64,000 nucleotides of DNA from Corynebacterium comes. Lineage in GTDB: Bacteria; Actinomycetota; Actinomycetes; Mycobacteriales; Mycobacteriaceae. Both the position numbers and the translations under genes were made by a program. The stretch is from assembly GCF_009734405.1 (NCBI RefSeq), contig NZ_CP046453.1:930001-994000 (forward strand), read 5' to 3'. This document shows, in pieces, positions 32,563 through 41,791 of this stretch. Under the pieces are notes generated by a model. That model was not told the DNA's origin. It ran no database searches and saw only the letters and a list, made by a program, of their open reading frames with translations. Every line of letters begins with the position of its first letter. The stretch's first letter is position 1.

Positions 32563-33666
32563 TCAGGGCGTGCCGGACATGCTGGACACGGTGCTGGCCG
32601 GGGTGCTCCCGTCGTCCCAGCGCAGGAGGGCGGCGACGCCGTCGGGCAGAGAGAAGGTCTCCTCATCGAGGGCGTAGACCCCGGCGTCCGTGATGATCGC
32701 CTGGTGCAGCAGCTCCTCGATGTCCTCCGGCTCTCGGCCCGGGTTGAAGAGGAGCTCGTCCACCTGTCCGCGGCGCAGGCTCTCCGCCACGTGGAACGCC
32801 CCGGCGACAGATCCGGCGTCCCGGCCCTGGGTCTCCCGGAACTTCTCGGCGTACTCCTGCTGGGTGGCGTCGATATGGTCGCGGACGGCCCGGGCGAGCT
32901 CCTCCCGGAACGGTGCCCTCTCCAGGCTCAGGCCACGGGTGCCGCCGGAGAGTTCCTTCAGGCGGCCCAGAACCTCCTTGTGCAGCTCGGCCTTGAGCAG
33001 CGACTCCGCGCGGACGTCGCCGGTGAGGAAGACCACGTGGGGCTTGCGCTTCATCACCAGTTTGTTCACCTGCTCGGCAACGGCCTCGGCGTTGCGTTCC
33101 CAGGAGTCCTCGACGCGTGCCTCGAAGTTGTCCGTGCGCCAGCCCCTGCCCGAGTCGGCGCCTGTGGCGCGGGACTTGTGGAGCTCGTCGTGGCCGCCGT
33201 TGATCGACCGGTCCTCGCCGTGACCGCCGGCGTTCTTCGTCAGGTCGGGGTCCTCGGGTGCCCGCAGGTGCAGGTCAGCCCCTGCCCGGTCAACCTCGAT
33301 GAGCAGCTGGCTGACCGCGTGCGGCGTCAGCTGCAGGAGGGGGAGGATGACGGGGCGCTCACCCCAGTCGATGAGTTCCTGCTTCGGCGGGACGGGAAGA
33401 ACCCGGTCCAGGAGGATCCGCTCGCCGTTGGCCAGGATGGCGCGACCGTGGCTTCCCCCGATGCTCGGTTGACGCAGCAGGGACTCCTCGACCTCGGCGA
33501 GGATCGCGTCGGGTGCGCCGGCTTTCGCGGCCTGCGCGCGGAACTGCGTCCACCGGGCCTCCACTTCGGAGGCTGCAGCGGGGTCAGTTCGGGTGGTGTC
33601 CAGGTAGACGGTCAGGAACGGGCCGTCGTTGTTCTCGAGCGCAGACTTGAGCCATGGGAGTTTCAC
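32563..33666 (-). CDS. baeRF/Vms1-like peptidyl-tRNA hydrolase homologue
   Basis: Protein of 367 residues in the eRF1-related bacterial family (baeRF, mycobacterial Rv2629 type). The N-terminal segment with FLTVYLDTTRTDP and the central HVVFLTGDVRAESLL and FREELARAVRDHID blocks fit the family; a C-terminal domain contains VDELLFNPG. Members may release nascent chains from stalled ribosomes. The GTG start at 33666 has AGGAGG five bases upstream. The GGQ-like residue of true release factors is not evident, so catalytic function is uncertain. Confidence 0.78.
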   Translation of the reverse strand: MKLPWLKSALENNDGPFLTVYLDTTRTDPAAASEVEARWTQFRAQAAKAGAPDAILAEVEESLLRQPSIGGSHGRAILANGERILLDRVLPVPPKQELIDWGERPVILPLLQLTPHAVSQLLIEVDRAGADLHLRAPEDPDLTKNAGGHGEDRSINGGHDELHKSRATGADSGRGWRTDNFEARVEDSWERNAEAVAEQVNKLVMKRKPHVVFLTGDVRAESLLKAELHKEVLGRLKELSGGTRGLSLERAPFREELARAVRDHIDATQQEYAEKFRETQGRDAGSVAGAFHVAESLRRGQVDELLFNPGREPEDIEELLHQAIITDAGVYALDEETFSLPDGVAALLRWDDGSTPASTVSSMSGTP

Positions 33667-33891
33667 GGGTGCCTCCTGGAAGATGGGTACGTGTTCCAGT
33701 CAGGGTGACACGGGTCACGCCCACTTTCAAGGGGGTGGCCTGTTGTGCCGGTGGGAACTGTCGGAAACAGGCTGAAGTTTCCGCCGTATGTCCAGGAACA
33801 TGTACATACAAGGTGGGGGCCGGAGTATCTCCGACAGACTCCGCAGCTCCCACCCGTCGGCCCCCGGCCGGGCAGATCATGAAGACGGCGC

Positions 33892-36234
33892 CTATGAGAC
33901 GTATTCGGCGAGGTATTTCCCGGTCAGGGTCTTCCCTTCGGCGATCATCTCGGCGGGTGTGCCGGTGAAGGTGACCTCGCCGCCGTCGGAACCCGCGCCG
34001 GGGCCGATGTCGATGATGTGATCGGCGTGGGCCACCACCGCCAGGTGATGCTCGATGCAGACCACCGTCCTGCCGGCGTCCACGAGGCGGTCGAGCAGGC
34101 CCAGGAGCATCTCTACGTCCGCCAGGTGCAGACCCGTCGTCGGTTCGTCGAGGATGAACACCTCCGTGTTCTCCGCCAGGTGGGAGGCCAGCTTGAGACG
34201 CTGACGCTCACCGCCGGACAGGGTGGTCAGGGGTTGCCCGAGGGTGATGTAGCCCAGTCCGACGTCGACGAGCCGACCACAGATCCTGGCTGCCGCCGGC
34301 ACCTTGGACTCGGGCGCGCGGAAGAAATCGGCGGCCTCGGCAGCCGGCAGGGCCAGCACCTGGGCGATATCCCTGCCCCCGAAGTGGTAGTCGAGCACGG
34401 CCTCATCGAAACGGCGTCCCTCACACACCTCACAGGGGACGTCCACGCCCGACATGATGCCCAGGTCGACGTAGACCACGCCGGCACCCTTGCAGTTGGG
34501 GCACGCGCCCTCTGAGTTGGGGGAGAATAGCGCCGGTTTCACGTCGTTGGCCTTGGCGAAGGCCTTCCGGATCGGTTCCAGGGCACCGGTGTAGGTGGCT
34601 GGGTTGGAGCGCCGCGAGCCACGGATGGCGGACTGGTTGACCAGCACCGTGTCATCACGGTGGGGCAGGGAGGCGATGAGGGAGGACTTGCCGGAGCCGG
34701 CCACGCCGGTGATGGCGGTGAGCACGCCCAACGGGATGTCCACGTCGACGTCGCGGAGGTTGTTGCGGTTCGCACCCCGGATCCCGATGGCGCCCTTCGC
34801 TGTGCGGGTGGTGGGCTTGAGCCGGGTCCGGTCGTGGAAGTGCCGGCCGGTGACGGTGTCGGACTCCGCGAGTTCCTCGACGGACCCCTCGAACTCGATG
34901 AGACCGCCGGCGCGGCCGGCACCCGGCCCGATGTCGATGACGTGGTCGGCGATGGCGATGGTCTCGGGCTTGTGCTCGACGACGAGGACGGTGTTGCCCT
35001 TGTCCCGGAGTTCGAGCAGCAGGGCGTTCATCCGCTGGATGTCATGCGGGTGCAGCCCGGCGGTGGGCTCGTCGAAGACATAGGTGATGTCGGTGAGCGC
35101 GGAGCCCAGGTGCCGGATCATCTTCGTGCGCTGGGCCTCACCACCGGAGAGCGTGCCGGCCGGACGGTCGAGGGTGAGGTAGCCCAGGCCGATGGCGACG
35201 AAGTTGTCCAGCGTCTCCCGGATCGCGTTGACCAGGGGAGCGACGGAGGGGGCGTCGACGTCCTTCATCCACGAGGCGAGGTCGCGGATCTCCATGGCGC
35301 ACAGCTCGGCGATGTTCCTGCCCCGGATCCTCGATTCGAGGGCGTGGCGGGCGAGGCGGGTCCCGCCGCACTCGGGGCAGGGGATGAAGGTGACGGCCCG
35401 GTCGACGAACTCACCGATGTGCTTCTGCATCGCGTCGCGGTCCTTACTCAGCATGGACCTGGAGATCTTCGGCACCAGGCCCTCGTAGGTGACGTTGATG
35501 CCGCTGAACTTGACCTTCATCGGCTCCTGGTAATACAGGGCGTGGCGCTGCTTTTCGGTGAACTCCCGCACCGGGACATCCGCCGGGTACAGCCCGGATT
35601 CGGCGTAACCGCGCATGCTCCAGGACCCGACCGGGTAACCCGGGATGAGCAGGGCGCCGTCGTTGAGGGAGCGGGATTCGTCGACAAGCTCGGTGAGGTC
35701 GATGTCGGAGATCCGTCCCATGCCCTCGCACCTGGGGCACATGCCGCCGGTGCGCTTGAATTCCACGTGTTCCCGCCGGCCGCCGCCGACGCTGATGCCA
35801 CCGGAGGCGGACACCGAGGGCACGTTGAAGGAGTACGCACCGGGGCCCCCGGCGTTGGGTTCGGCGATGCGTGAGTAGAGGATGCGCAGCATCGCGGTGG
35901 CGTCGGTGGCGGTGCCGACGGTGGAACGGGAGTTCGCGCCCATCGACTCCTGGTCGACGATGATGGCCGTGGTGATCCCGTCCAGACGGTCCACGTCCGG
36001 GCGGGCGAGGGAGGGCATGAAGCCCTGGACGAAGGTGGAGTAGGTCTCGTTGATCAGGCGTTGGGATTCGGCGGCGATGGTGCCGAAGACCAGAGAGGAC
36101 TTGCCCGAGCCGGATACGCCGGTGAACACCGTCAGCCGGCGCTTCGGTATCTCCACGCTGACACCGCGCAGGTTGTTCACGTGGGCGCCCAGGACCCGGA
36201 TGACATCGTGTGAATCGGCGGGCGTGGCGGTCAT
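33892..36234 (-). CDS. UvrA2-like excinuclease ATPase homologue
   Basis: UvrA-family ABC ATPase of about 780 residues, shorter than the 950-residue repair UvrA because the UvrB-binding insertion is missing, which is typical of the UvrA2/DrrC-like group linked to drug resistance. Both ATPase halves are complete: Walker A GVSGSGKSSLVFG near 39 and GVAGSGKSSLIAS near 520, with signatures LSGGEAQRTKM and LSGGERQRLKL. Zinc-binding cysteines appear as CPRCEGMG, CPECGGTR, CPNCKGAG and CEVCEG. The ATG at 36234 has GGAGG five bases upstream. Divergent from a permease gene. Confidence 0.88.
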   Translation of the reverse strand: MTATPADSHDVIRVLGAHVNNLRGVSVEIPKRRLTVFTGVSGSGKSSLVFGTIAAESQRLINETYSTFVQGFMPSLARPDVDRLDGITTAIIVDQESMGANSRSTVGTATDATAMLRILYSRIAEPNAGGPGAYSFNVPSVSASGGISVGGGRREHVEFKRTGGMCPRCEGMGRISDIDLTELVDESRSLNDGALLIPGYPVGSWSMRGYAESGLYPADVPVREFTEKQRHALYYQEPMKVKFSGINVTYEGLVPKISRSMLSKDRDAMQKHIGEFVDRAVTFIPCPECGGTRLARHALESRIRGRNIAELCAMEIRDLASWMKDVDAPSVAPLVNAIRETLDNFVAIGLGYLTLDRPAGTLSGGEAQRTKMIRHLGSALTDITYVFDEPTAGLHPHDIQRMNALLLELRDKGNTVLVVEHKPETIAIADHVIDIGPGAGRAGGLIEFEGSVEELAESDTVTGRHFHDRTRLKPTTRTAKGAIGIRGANRNNLRDVDVDIPLGVLTAITGVAGSGKSSLIASLPHRDDTVLVNQSAIRGSRRSNPATYTGALEPIRKAFAKANDVKPALFSPNSEGACPNCKGAGVVYVDLGIMSGVDVPCEVCEGRRFDEAVLDYHFGGRDIAQVLALPAAEAADFFRAPESKVPAAARICGRLVDVGLGYITLGQPLTTLSGGERQRLKLASHLAENTEVFILDEPTTGLHLADVEMLLGLLDRLVDAGRTVVCIEHHLAVVAHADHIIDIGPGAGSDGGEVTFTGTPAEMIAEGKTLTGKYLAEYVS

Positions 36235-36386
36235 GGGTTCCTCCGGGGCGGTGTCGGGGGTGGCGGGGAAGCCGAGTCTAACCGGGGCGGTGGACAGACC
36301 TGCGGAACAGGCGCGCACGGGGGATGATGATGAAGGTCAGGGAAGGGCGCCGCCCTCCCGATCCGCCAGACCCAGGGAGCCCCGTC

Positions 36387-38930
36387 GTGTCCTCATTGAC
36401 AGCTCTTCGACGAGTGTCATTGCGTAGCCTGTCCGCCCACCGCCTCCGACTTGTACTCACCGCCCTGGCCGTCGTGTTGGGTACCAGCTTCGTGGCCGGC
36501 GCCTTCATGCTGACCGCCACGCTGGGCAAGGCCTTCGACGACATCACCGAGGCGAACTACGACGGGGTTGACGTCATCCTGGCCACCGCCCCTGAGCATC
36601 CGCTCACCCTCGGGATGGCCGGGGACATCGGGGCGCGGAATGACGTGGCCAGGGTCGAGGCCATCGACCAGCGCCCCGTGATCATCCTCGACGCCGAGGG
36701 CGCTCCCGTGCAGACGGGTGGCGCCGGCTCCTGGCTGCTGGCCTACCTGCCGCCCGAGGACGCGGTCTCCCCGCCCTTGGCCGTCGTGCAGGGAAGCCCG
36801 CCTGCAGCTCCGGGAAGGGCGGTGCTCAACGAGGACGCCGCCGAATCAGCGGGCCTGGAGGTCGGGGACACCGTCACCGTCATCGATGCGGCGGGTCGCC
36901 ACGAGTTCATCCTCGACGGGCTGACCCGCTTCGAGGCGGCCACCGGCGGATGGGCGGGCCTGCAGATCCCCGCGGAGCAGTTCCGGGCAGGGTTCACCGA
37001 CGGAGTCCACACCGAACGCATCGCCGTGCGCGCCGCGGGCGGGGACCCCGAAAGTCTCCGGCAGTCGCTGGCCGCCGCCTACCCGGGTGTGACGGTGATG
37101 ACCGGTGAGGACGCCGCGGCGGCCGATTCGGAGGAGATCAGCTCCCAGCTGGCGTTCTTCACCTACATTCTCTTCGCCTTCGGGCTGATCGCACTGCTGG
37201 TGGGCACGTTCATCATCTCCAACACCTTCTCCATGATCGTCGCCCAGCGCACCCGCGAGTTCGCTCTCCTCCGCGCCCTGGGTATGTCCCGGTTCCAGCT
37301 CAGCGGCTCGGTCCTCGTCGAGGCCGCCCTCGTCGCGGTGCTCGGGTCGGCCCTCGGCATCCTCGTGGGCGTCGGACTGGTGGAGCTGATCACGTGGGCG
37401 ATGACCGCCGCCGGTTTCGGTTTCCCCGACGCAGGCCTGGGGCTCGACGCCGCGAGCATCCTCGTCCCGCTGGGCATCGGTGTGCTGGTCACGGTCCTCA
37501 GCGCCTGGATACCCGCCCGTCGCGCCGGCCGGGTCCACCCCGTGCAGGCGATGCGCTCCGGTGATCAGTCCGTCGCGGTGCCGTTGGGGACGCGGACGGT
37601 CATCGGCGTCGTACTGCTGGCTGCCGGTCTGGCCGCCACGTTGGTCGCGGCCCTGGCCACCGGGTGGGACACCACCTCCCGCGGCATCCTGACCGGGGCA
37701 GGCACCGTCGGCATCGTCCTGGGGGTGCTGCTGGTCATGGCGGTGGTGGCCCGTTCGATGTTCCGCGCACGCTTCCGTCTCGGCGGGGTGATCACCCTCC
37801 TGGCCCGGACGAACCTGTCGCGTAACCCGAGACGGACGGCGGCCACCGCCTTCGCCCTCACCCTCGGGGTGGCGCTCGTCGCGGCCGTGGGCATCCTCGG
37901 AGCGTCCATGAAGGAATCCGTCTTCGGCCACATCGACGAATCCATGCGCGCCCACGCCGTCGTCTCCACCGGCATGGTCACCCTGCAGGGGGTGCCGGAC
38001 CAGGCGCTCGAGGATCTCCGGGAGATCGACGGGGTCGCAGGTGTGGTGCCGGTGACGTGGCTGCCGGTGGCGGTCAACGGCGTCACGGTGGGCAATGTGG
38101 GGGCCGCCGGGGCCAGCCCGCTGCTGGCCACCGACCCACGCCCGGCCATCGCCCTCGAGATCACCGGGGGGACGTTCGAGGAGGTCGACACGGCCGCGGG
38201 TGTGGGCCTGTCCCGCAGCAGCTCGGAGCAGTTCGGGCTCGGGGTGGGGGACGCCGTGACCGTCGAGACTCCCGGTCGGGCGCCACTGGAGGTGCCCGTG
38301 CTGGTGGTCTGGGAGGACAACGTGGCCTACACGCCGGTGGCGGTGACGGGGGCCGTCGCGGAGCAGCTGGTACCGGACCGTTCCACCTGGTTCACCCAGA
38401 ATGTCTTCGTCACCTTCGGGGAGGGTGCGGACGAGGAACAGGTCTTCGCAGCGGTCACCGAGGAGATGAACTCCTACGGCATCCTCCAGGTGATGGACCG
38501 CTACCAGTACCGCGACGCCGGCGCGGACCAGGTCAACCAGCTGATGAGCGTGGTGTACGCGCTGCTGGCGCTGTCGGTGGTCATCGCGGTGCTGGGAATC
38601 GTCAACACCCTGGCGTTGTCCACGACCGAACGTCACCATGAGTTCGGGATGCTCCGGGCGGTGGGCACGCAGCGTTCCCAGATCCGGCGGATGATCGTGC
38701 TCGAATCAGTGGTGATAGCCCTGTTCGGGGCGATCGTGGGCATCGTCGTGGGCGTGTGGCTGGGCTGGTGTCTCGTGCGGATCCTGGCCTCCCAGGGCAT
38801 CGACCGCTGGCTGATCCCCTGGGATCAGGTCCTCCTGCTGCTGCTCGGGGCGGTGGTCGTCGGAGCGGTCGCGGCTGTGTGGCCGGCCCGTCGGGCCGCG
38901 CGGACGACTCCGCTGTCGGCCGTCGGCTGA
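36387..38930 (+). CDS. FtsX-like ABC transporter permease (duplicated, MacB type)
   Basis: Large permease of about 847 residues with two FtsX units: helices near residues 20-45, 255-400 and 455-510, a second anchor near 480-500, and a final cluster at 720-840 (LSTTERHHEFGMLRAVG). The long external loops are those of lipoprotein- or drug-export permeases. I favour the GTG at 36387 (VSSLTALRRVSL), preceded by AGGGAG; ATG codons at 36324-36330 would add a Pro-rich stretch. Its ABC ATPase is not adjacent, which is unusual. Partner must be encoded elsewhere. Confidence 0.82.
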   Translation: MSSLTALRRVSLRSLSAHRLRLVLTALAVVLGTSFVAGAFMLTATLGKAFDDITEANYDGVDVILATAPEHPLTLGMAGDIGARNDVARVEAIDQRPVIILDAEGAPVQTGGAGSWLLAYLPPEDAVSPPLAVVQGSPPAAPGRAVLNEDAAESAGLEVGDTVTVIDAAGRHEFILDGLTRFEAATGGWAGLQIPAEQFRAGFTDGVHTERIAVRAAGGDPESLRQSLAAAYPGVTVMTGEDAAAADSEEISSQLAFFTYILFAFGLIALLVGTFIISNTFSMIVAQRTREFALLRALGMSRFQLSGSVLVEAALVAVLGSALGILVGVGLVELITWAMTAAGFGFPDAGLGLDAASILVPLGIGVLVTVLSAWIPARRAGRVHPVQAMRSGDQSVAVPLGTRTVIGVVLLAAGLAATLVAALATGWDTTSRGILTGAGTVGIVLGVLLVMAVVARSMFRARFRLGGVITLLARTNLSRNPRRTAATAFALTLGVALVAAVGILGASMKESVFGHIDESMRAHAVVSTGMVTLQGVPDQALEDLREIDGVAGVVPVTWLPVAVNGVTVGNVGAAGASPLLATDPRPAIALEITGGTFEEVDTAAGVGLSRSSSEQFGLGVGDAVTVETPGRAPLEVPVLVVWEDNVAYTPVAVTGAVAEQLVPDRSTWFTQNVFVTFGEGADEEQVFAAVTEEMNSYGILQVMDRYQYRDAGADQVNQLMSVVYALLALSVVIAVLGIVNTLALSTTERHHEFGMLRAVGTQRSQIRRMIVLESVVIALFGAIVGIVVGVWLGWCLVRILASQGIDRWLIPWDQVLLLLLGAVVVGAVAAVWPARRAARTTPLSAVG

Positions 38931-38974
38931 GATCGCGTCTCTCCGCGAGTGCCCTGCGACCGGCCGCCGGCCGT

Positions 38975-39039
38975 CCACTTCGGACCCCTTCACCGCGGCG
39001 CAGTCGCCTGCCCGGGCGGCTCAGGGAGGTCCGAAGTGG
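38975..39039. repeat. Perfect 12-bp inverted repeat between convergent genes
   Basis: CCACTTCGGACC (38975-38986) and GGTCCGAAGTGG (39028-39039) are exact inverted complements with 41 bases between. The loop is G+C-rich. It could be a long terminator-like hairpin for the convergent permease and lipoate ligase genes, although no T tract follows, or the remnant of a mobile element end. Confidence 0.55.
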
Positions 39040-39197
39040 AAGAACCTGAGGGGAACAAGTGAGTGGGGAGTCAGCGGCCGGGTCGGCATCCCGGGCACAG
39101 CTCCCCGGTGAATTGACGTCGATGCCGGGCGTAGCGGAGTGATCGCCGGGCGGCACACCGCGAGGGACGGCGGAAGGAATCCGGGAAACCGGCTGGG

Positions 39198-40256
39198 CTA
39201 GGGCACGTGATGGGTCCAGCCCGGGGTCCCGAACTTCTCCTCCACCAGCTTCTCCGCAGCGGCCAGGTCCTCGTCCCGCAGCCCTGCCATGGTGGCGCCG
39301 TAGCGGTTGCTGAACTCGGAGATCATGGTCTGGATGATCTCCTCCCGTGGGGCGCCGGTCTGGCGACGCAGCGGGTCAACGCGCTTCTTCGCCGAGCGCA
39401 GTCCCTTGCTGGCGAGCTTGACCTTGCCCACCCGCAGGACCTCCATCATCTTGTCGGCGTCGATGTCGTAGCTCATCGTGGCGTGGTGCAGCACCGCACC
39501 TTTGCGCCGCTTCTGCGCGGCCCCGCCGATCTTGCCGCCGTCGGAGGTGATGTCGTTGATCGGCTCGTACCAGGCATTGACCCCGTGACGCGCCAGGGCC
39601 GCCAGCACCCACTGATCGAGGTAGGCGTATGAGTCCTCGTAGCTCAGCCCCGCAACCATGGAACCGGGCACGTAGAGGGAGTAGGTGATGCAGTTGCCTC
39701 CCTCCATGAACATCGCGCCGCCGCCGGAGATGCGGCGCACCACCTGGATGCCGTGCTTCTCCACGCCTTCGGGCTCGACCTCGTTGACGTAGGACTGGTA
39801 GGAGCCGATGACGGTCGCCTTGTCCTCCCACTCCCAGAAACGCAGGGTCGGGCCGCGGGTACCGGCCGCGACCTGGTCGAGCATGAGCTCGTCGAGCGCC
39901 ACGTTCATCCGGGTGGGCAGGGGGCCGGGGTGGATGATCTCCCATTCATGATCGGTGAAGTCCGTGCCCCCGGACACCGCGCGGCGCACCGTCCCGGCGA
40001 CGTCGTTGGTGGTGAAGCCGTGCAGGGCGACCCCCTCGATCCCCGCCAGGGCGCTGTCGATCCTCGCCTGCAGCTCCGCAGTCGTGGCGCTTATCGACGC
40101 CCCCTCGAGCGCCGGCCCCAGCGCCTCGTACGCTTCATCCGGCTCGAGGAAGAAGTCGCCGGAGATCTGCGCGCCTGTGATGTACCCGTCCTCGGTGCTG
40201 ACATCCGCCACGACGAGCTTGCCGTGGGGGACCTTGACCTCAAAGTGTTGCTTCAT
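39198..40256 (-). CDS. lplA: Lipoate-protein ligase with N-terminal accessory domain
   Basis: Attaches lipoate to E2 or GcvH proteins. In its 352 residues two parts are fused: an N-terminal domain of about 95 residues resembling the LplB/accessory domain (KVPHGKLVVADVST, DFFLEPDEAYEALG), then the catalytic biotin/lipoate ligase domain with RRISGGGAMFMEGG and the lysine motif GKIGGAAQ. In most bacteria the accessory domain is C-terminal; here it comes first. The start ATG 40256 lacks a strong ribosome binding site; TACCCT lies eight bases upstream on the minus strand. Confidence 0.85.
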   Translation of the reverse strand: MKQHFEVKVPHGKLVVADVSTEDGYITGAQISGDFFLEPDEAYEALGPALEGASISATTAELQARIDSALAGIEGVALHGFTTNDVAGTVRRAVSGGTDFTDHEWEIIHPGPLPTRMNVALDELMLDQVAAGTRGPTLRFWEWEDKATVIGSYQSYVNEVEPEGVEKHGIQVVRRISGGGAMFMEGGNCITYSLYVPGSMVAGLSYEDSYAYLDQWVLAALARHGVNAWYEPINDITSDGGKIGGAAQKRRKGAVLHHATMSYDIDADKMMEVLRVGKVKLASKGLRSAKKRVDPLRRQTGAPREEIIQTMISEFSNRYGATMAGLRDEDLAAAEKLVEEKFGTPGWTHHVP

Positions 40257-40303
40257 GCCCGCCCAGGGTACGGGAGAGGGAAAGTGATGGTAGGACTGGA
40301 TAC

Positions 40304-40438
40304 ATGGATCTCACCTTCAGTGACCTGGTCAGCCTCACCCCGGTGGAAGGGGACGGGGCTGCGCTGGTCTGTGGTCCGGACGGGTGCGCTCCGGCAGTGG
40401 AACCTGGCCCGGAACCCCGGTCAGTGGACGATGCTTGA
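40304..40438 (+). CDS. Likely 44-residue small protein coupled to CNNM gene
   Basis: Short acidic protein (MDLTFSDLVSLTPVEG, then a CGPDGC motif near residue 23). Its stop overlaps the start of the CNNM gene as ATGCTTGA, so translation of the two would be coupled. TAGGAC stands seven bases before its ATG, close to the leaderless arrangement. The composition reads like a real protein, and the CNNM gene otherwise has no start signal. No known domain; the paired cysteines could bind a metal. Confidence 0.5.
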   Translation: MDLTFSDLVSLTPVEGDGAALVCGPDGCAPAVEPGPEPRSVDDA

Positions 40439-41780
40439 CGCCCTGCTGGTCCTTCTCTTCATCGTCATCGGCGGCGTCTTCGCGGCCACCGAGATGGCGC
40501 TGGTGAGCCTGCGGGAATCGCAGATCCGCAGGATGGAACGCGGATCGTCCGCGGAGCGGAGTGTCGCCGCGCTGGCCCGTGACTCGGGCTTTTTTCTGTC
40601 GGCGGTCCAGATCGGCGTGACCTTCGCCGGCTTCTTCTCCTCCGCCTTCGGTGCCTCGACCATCGCCCCGCAGATCGCCCCCCACCTGGAGGGTTGGGGG
40701 ATGAACGCCCGCGCGGCGTCGATAAGCGCGCTGGTGTTGATGACGCTGATCATCTCCTATCTCTCGCTCGTGCTCGGCGAGCTGGTGCCCAAGCGTATCG
40801 CCATGCAGAAGGCGGAGCGGGTCAGCCGTATCGCGGCGCCACCCCTGAAGGTCTTCGCCGGGCTGATGACCCCGGTGGTCTGGACGGTGGACAAGTCCTC
40901 CGGACTCCTGCTGCGCATGATCGGCTTCGATCCCTCCGAGCGCACCTCGCAGATGAGCGTCGAGGAGGTCCGGGACATCGCCAGATCCCACCACGGCCTT
41001 GACGAGCGTCATCGCGAGCTCGTCGACGACGTCTTCGGCGCGGGGGAGCGCATCGTCAGCGAGGTCATGCAGCACCGCTCCGACACGGTCGCCTACCAGG
41101 GGGATCTCACGGTGTCGGAGGCATCGGGCGACATCACCGGCCGACCGTACTCACGCTATCCGGTCTACGAGGATTCGATCGACGACATCATCGGCTTCGT
41201 GCACGTGCGCGACCTGCTGGAGCAGAGCGCCTCCGGACAAGGTGACGTGCCCATCCGGCGCATCGTCCGGCCCATCGCGCAGTTCCCCGGCTCCATCTCC
41301 CTGCCGGAGGCGATGGCGCAGATGCGTGCCTCCGGTCAGCACATCGCCGTGGTGGTCGACGAATACGGCGGCACCGACGGCATGGTCACCCTCGAGGACC
41401 TGCTGGAGGAGTTGGTGGGGGAGATCTGGGACGAATACGACATCATGCAACGGCGCGAGTTCCTCCGACTCCACGAATCCCGGCTGGTGGCGGGCACGAC
41501 GAATCTGGAGGACTTCGCCGAGGCCACCGGCGTCTCCCTGCCCGACGGCCCGTATGAGACGGTCGCCGGGTGGCTGCTCACCGAGCTGGGCAGGCTGGGG
41601 CGCGCCGGGGACGTGGTGATCATCCCGCCGGAATACACCGCCGACCCGATGGACGATGACGTGGACCCGGAGCCCCCGGCCCGCTATGAACTGGAGATCA
41701 CCGAGGTCGCCGGCAACCGCATCGTCACCGTCGAGCTGAAGAAGTCCAGCCGAGGTGACGCGGAGAACCGGGCCACGTAG
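40431..41780 (+). CDS. CNNM/CorC-family membrane protein (HlyC/CorC type)
   Basis: Putative Mg2+/Co2+ efflux or magnesium homeostasis protein of 449 residues. It contains the DUF21 transmembrane domain (four helices in residues 1-190, with [19 protein letters not shown]), two CBS domains (about 200-330, with [19 protein letters not shown] and [23 protein letters not shown]) and a C-terminal CorC_HlyC domain. The ATG at 40431 fits the domain start and overlaps the small upstream ORF; longer in-frame extensions run antisense through the lipoate ligase gene and are rejected. Confidence 0.87.
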   Translation: MLDALLVLLFIVIGGVFAATEMALVSLRESQIRRMERGSSAERSVAALARDSGFFLSAVQIGVTFAGFFSSAFGASTIAPQIAPHLEGWGMNARAASISALVLMTLIISYLSLVLGELVPKRIAMQKAERVSRIAAPPLKVFAGLMTPVVWTVDKSSGLLLRMIGFDPSERTSQMSVEEVRDIARSHHGLDERHRELVDDVFGAGERIVSEVMQHRSDTVAYQGDLTVSEASGDITGRPYSRYPVYEDSIDDIIGFVHVRDLLEQSASGQGDVPIRRIVRPIAQFPGSISLPEAMAQMRASGQHIAVVVDEYGGTDGMVTLEDLLEELVGEIWDEYDIMQRREFLRLHESRLVAGTTNLEDFAEATGVSLPDGPYETVAGWLLTELGRLGRAGDVVIIPPEYTADPMDDDVDPEPPARYELEITEVAGNRIVTVELKKSSRGDAENRAT

Positions 41781-41791
41781 GATCTCCGGAC

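Noticed and set aside
39753..40430. N-terminal extension of the CNNM gene in the longest ORF
   Set aside because: It runs antisense through the lipoate ligase gene and has no membrane or CBS similarity; the DUF21 domain starts at 40431.
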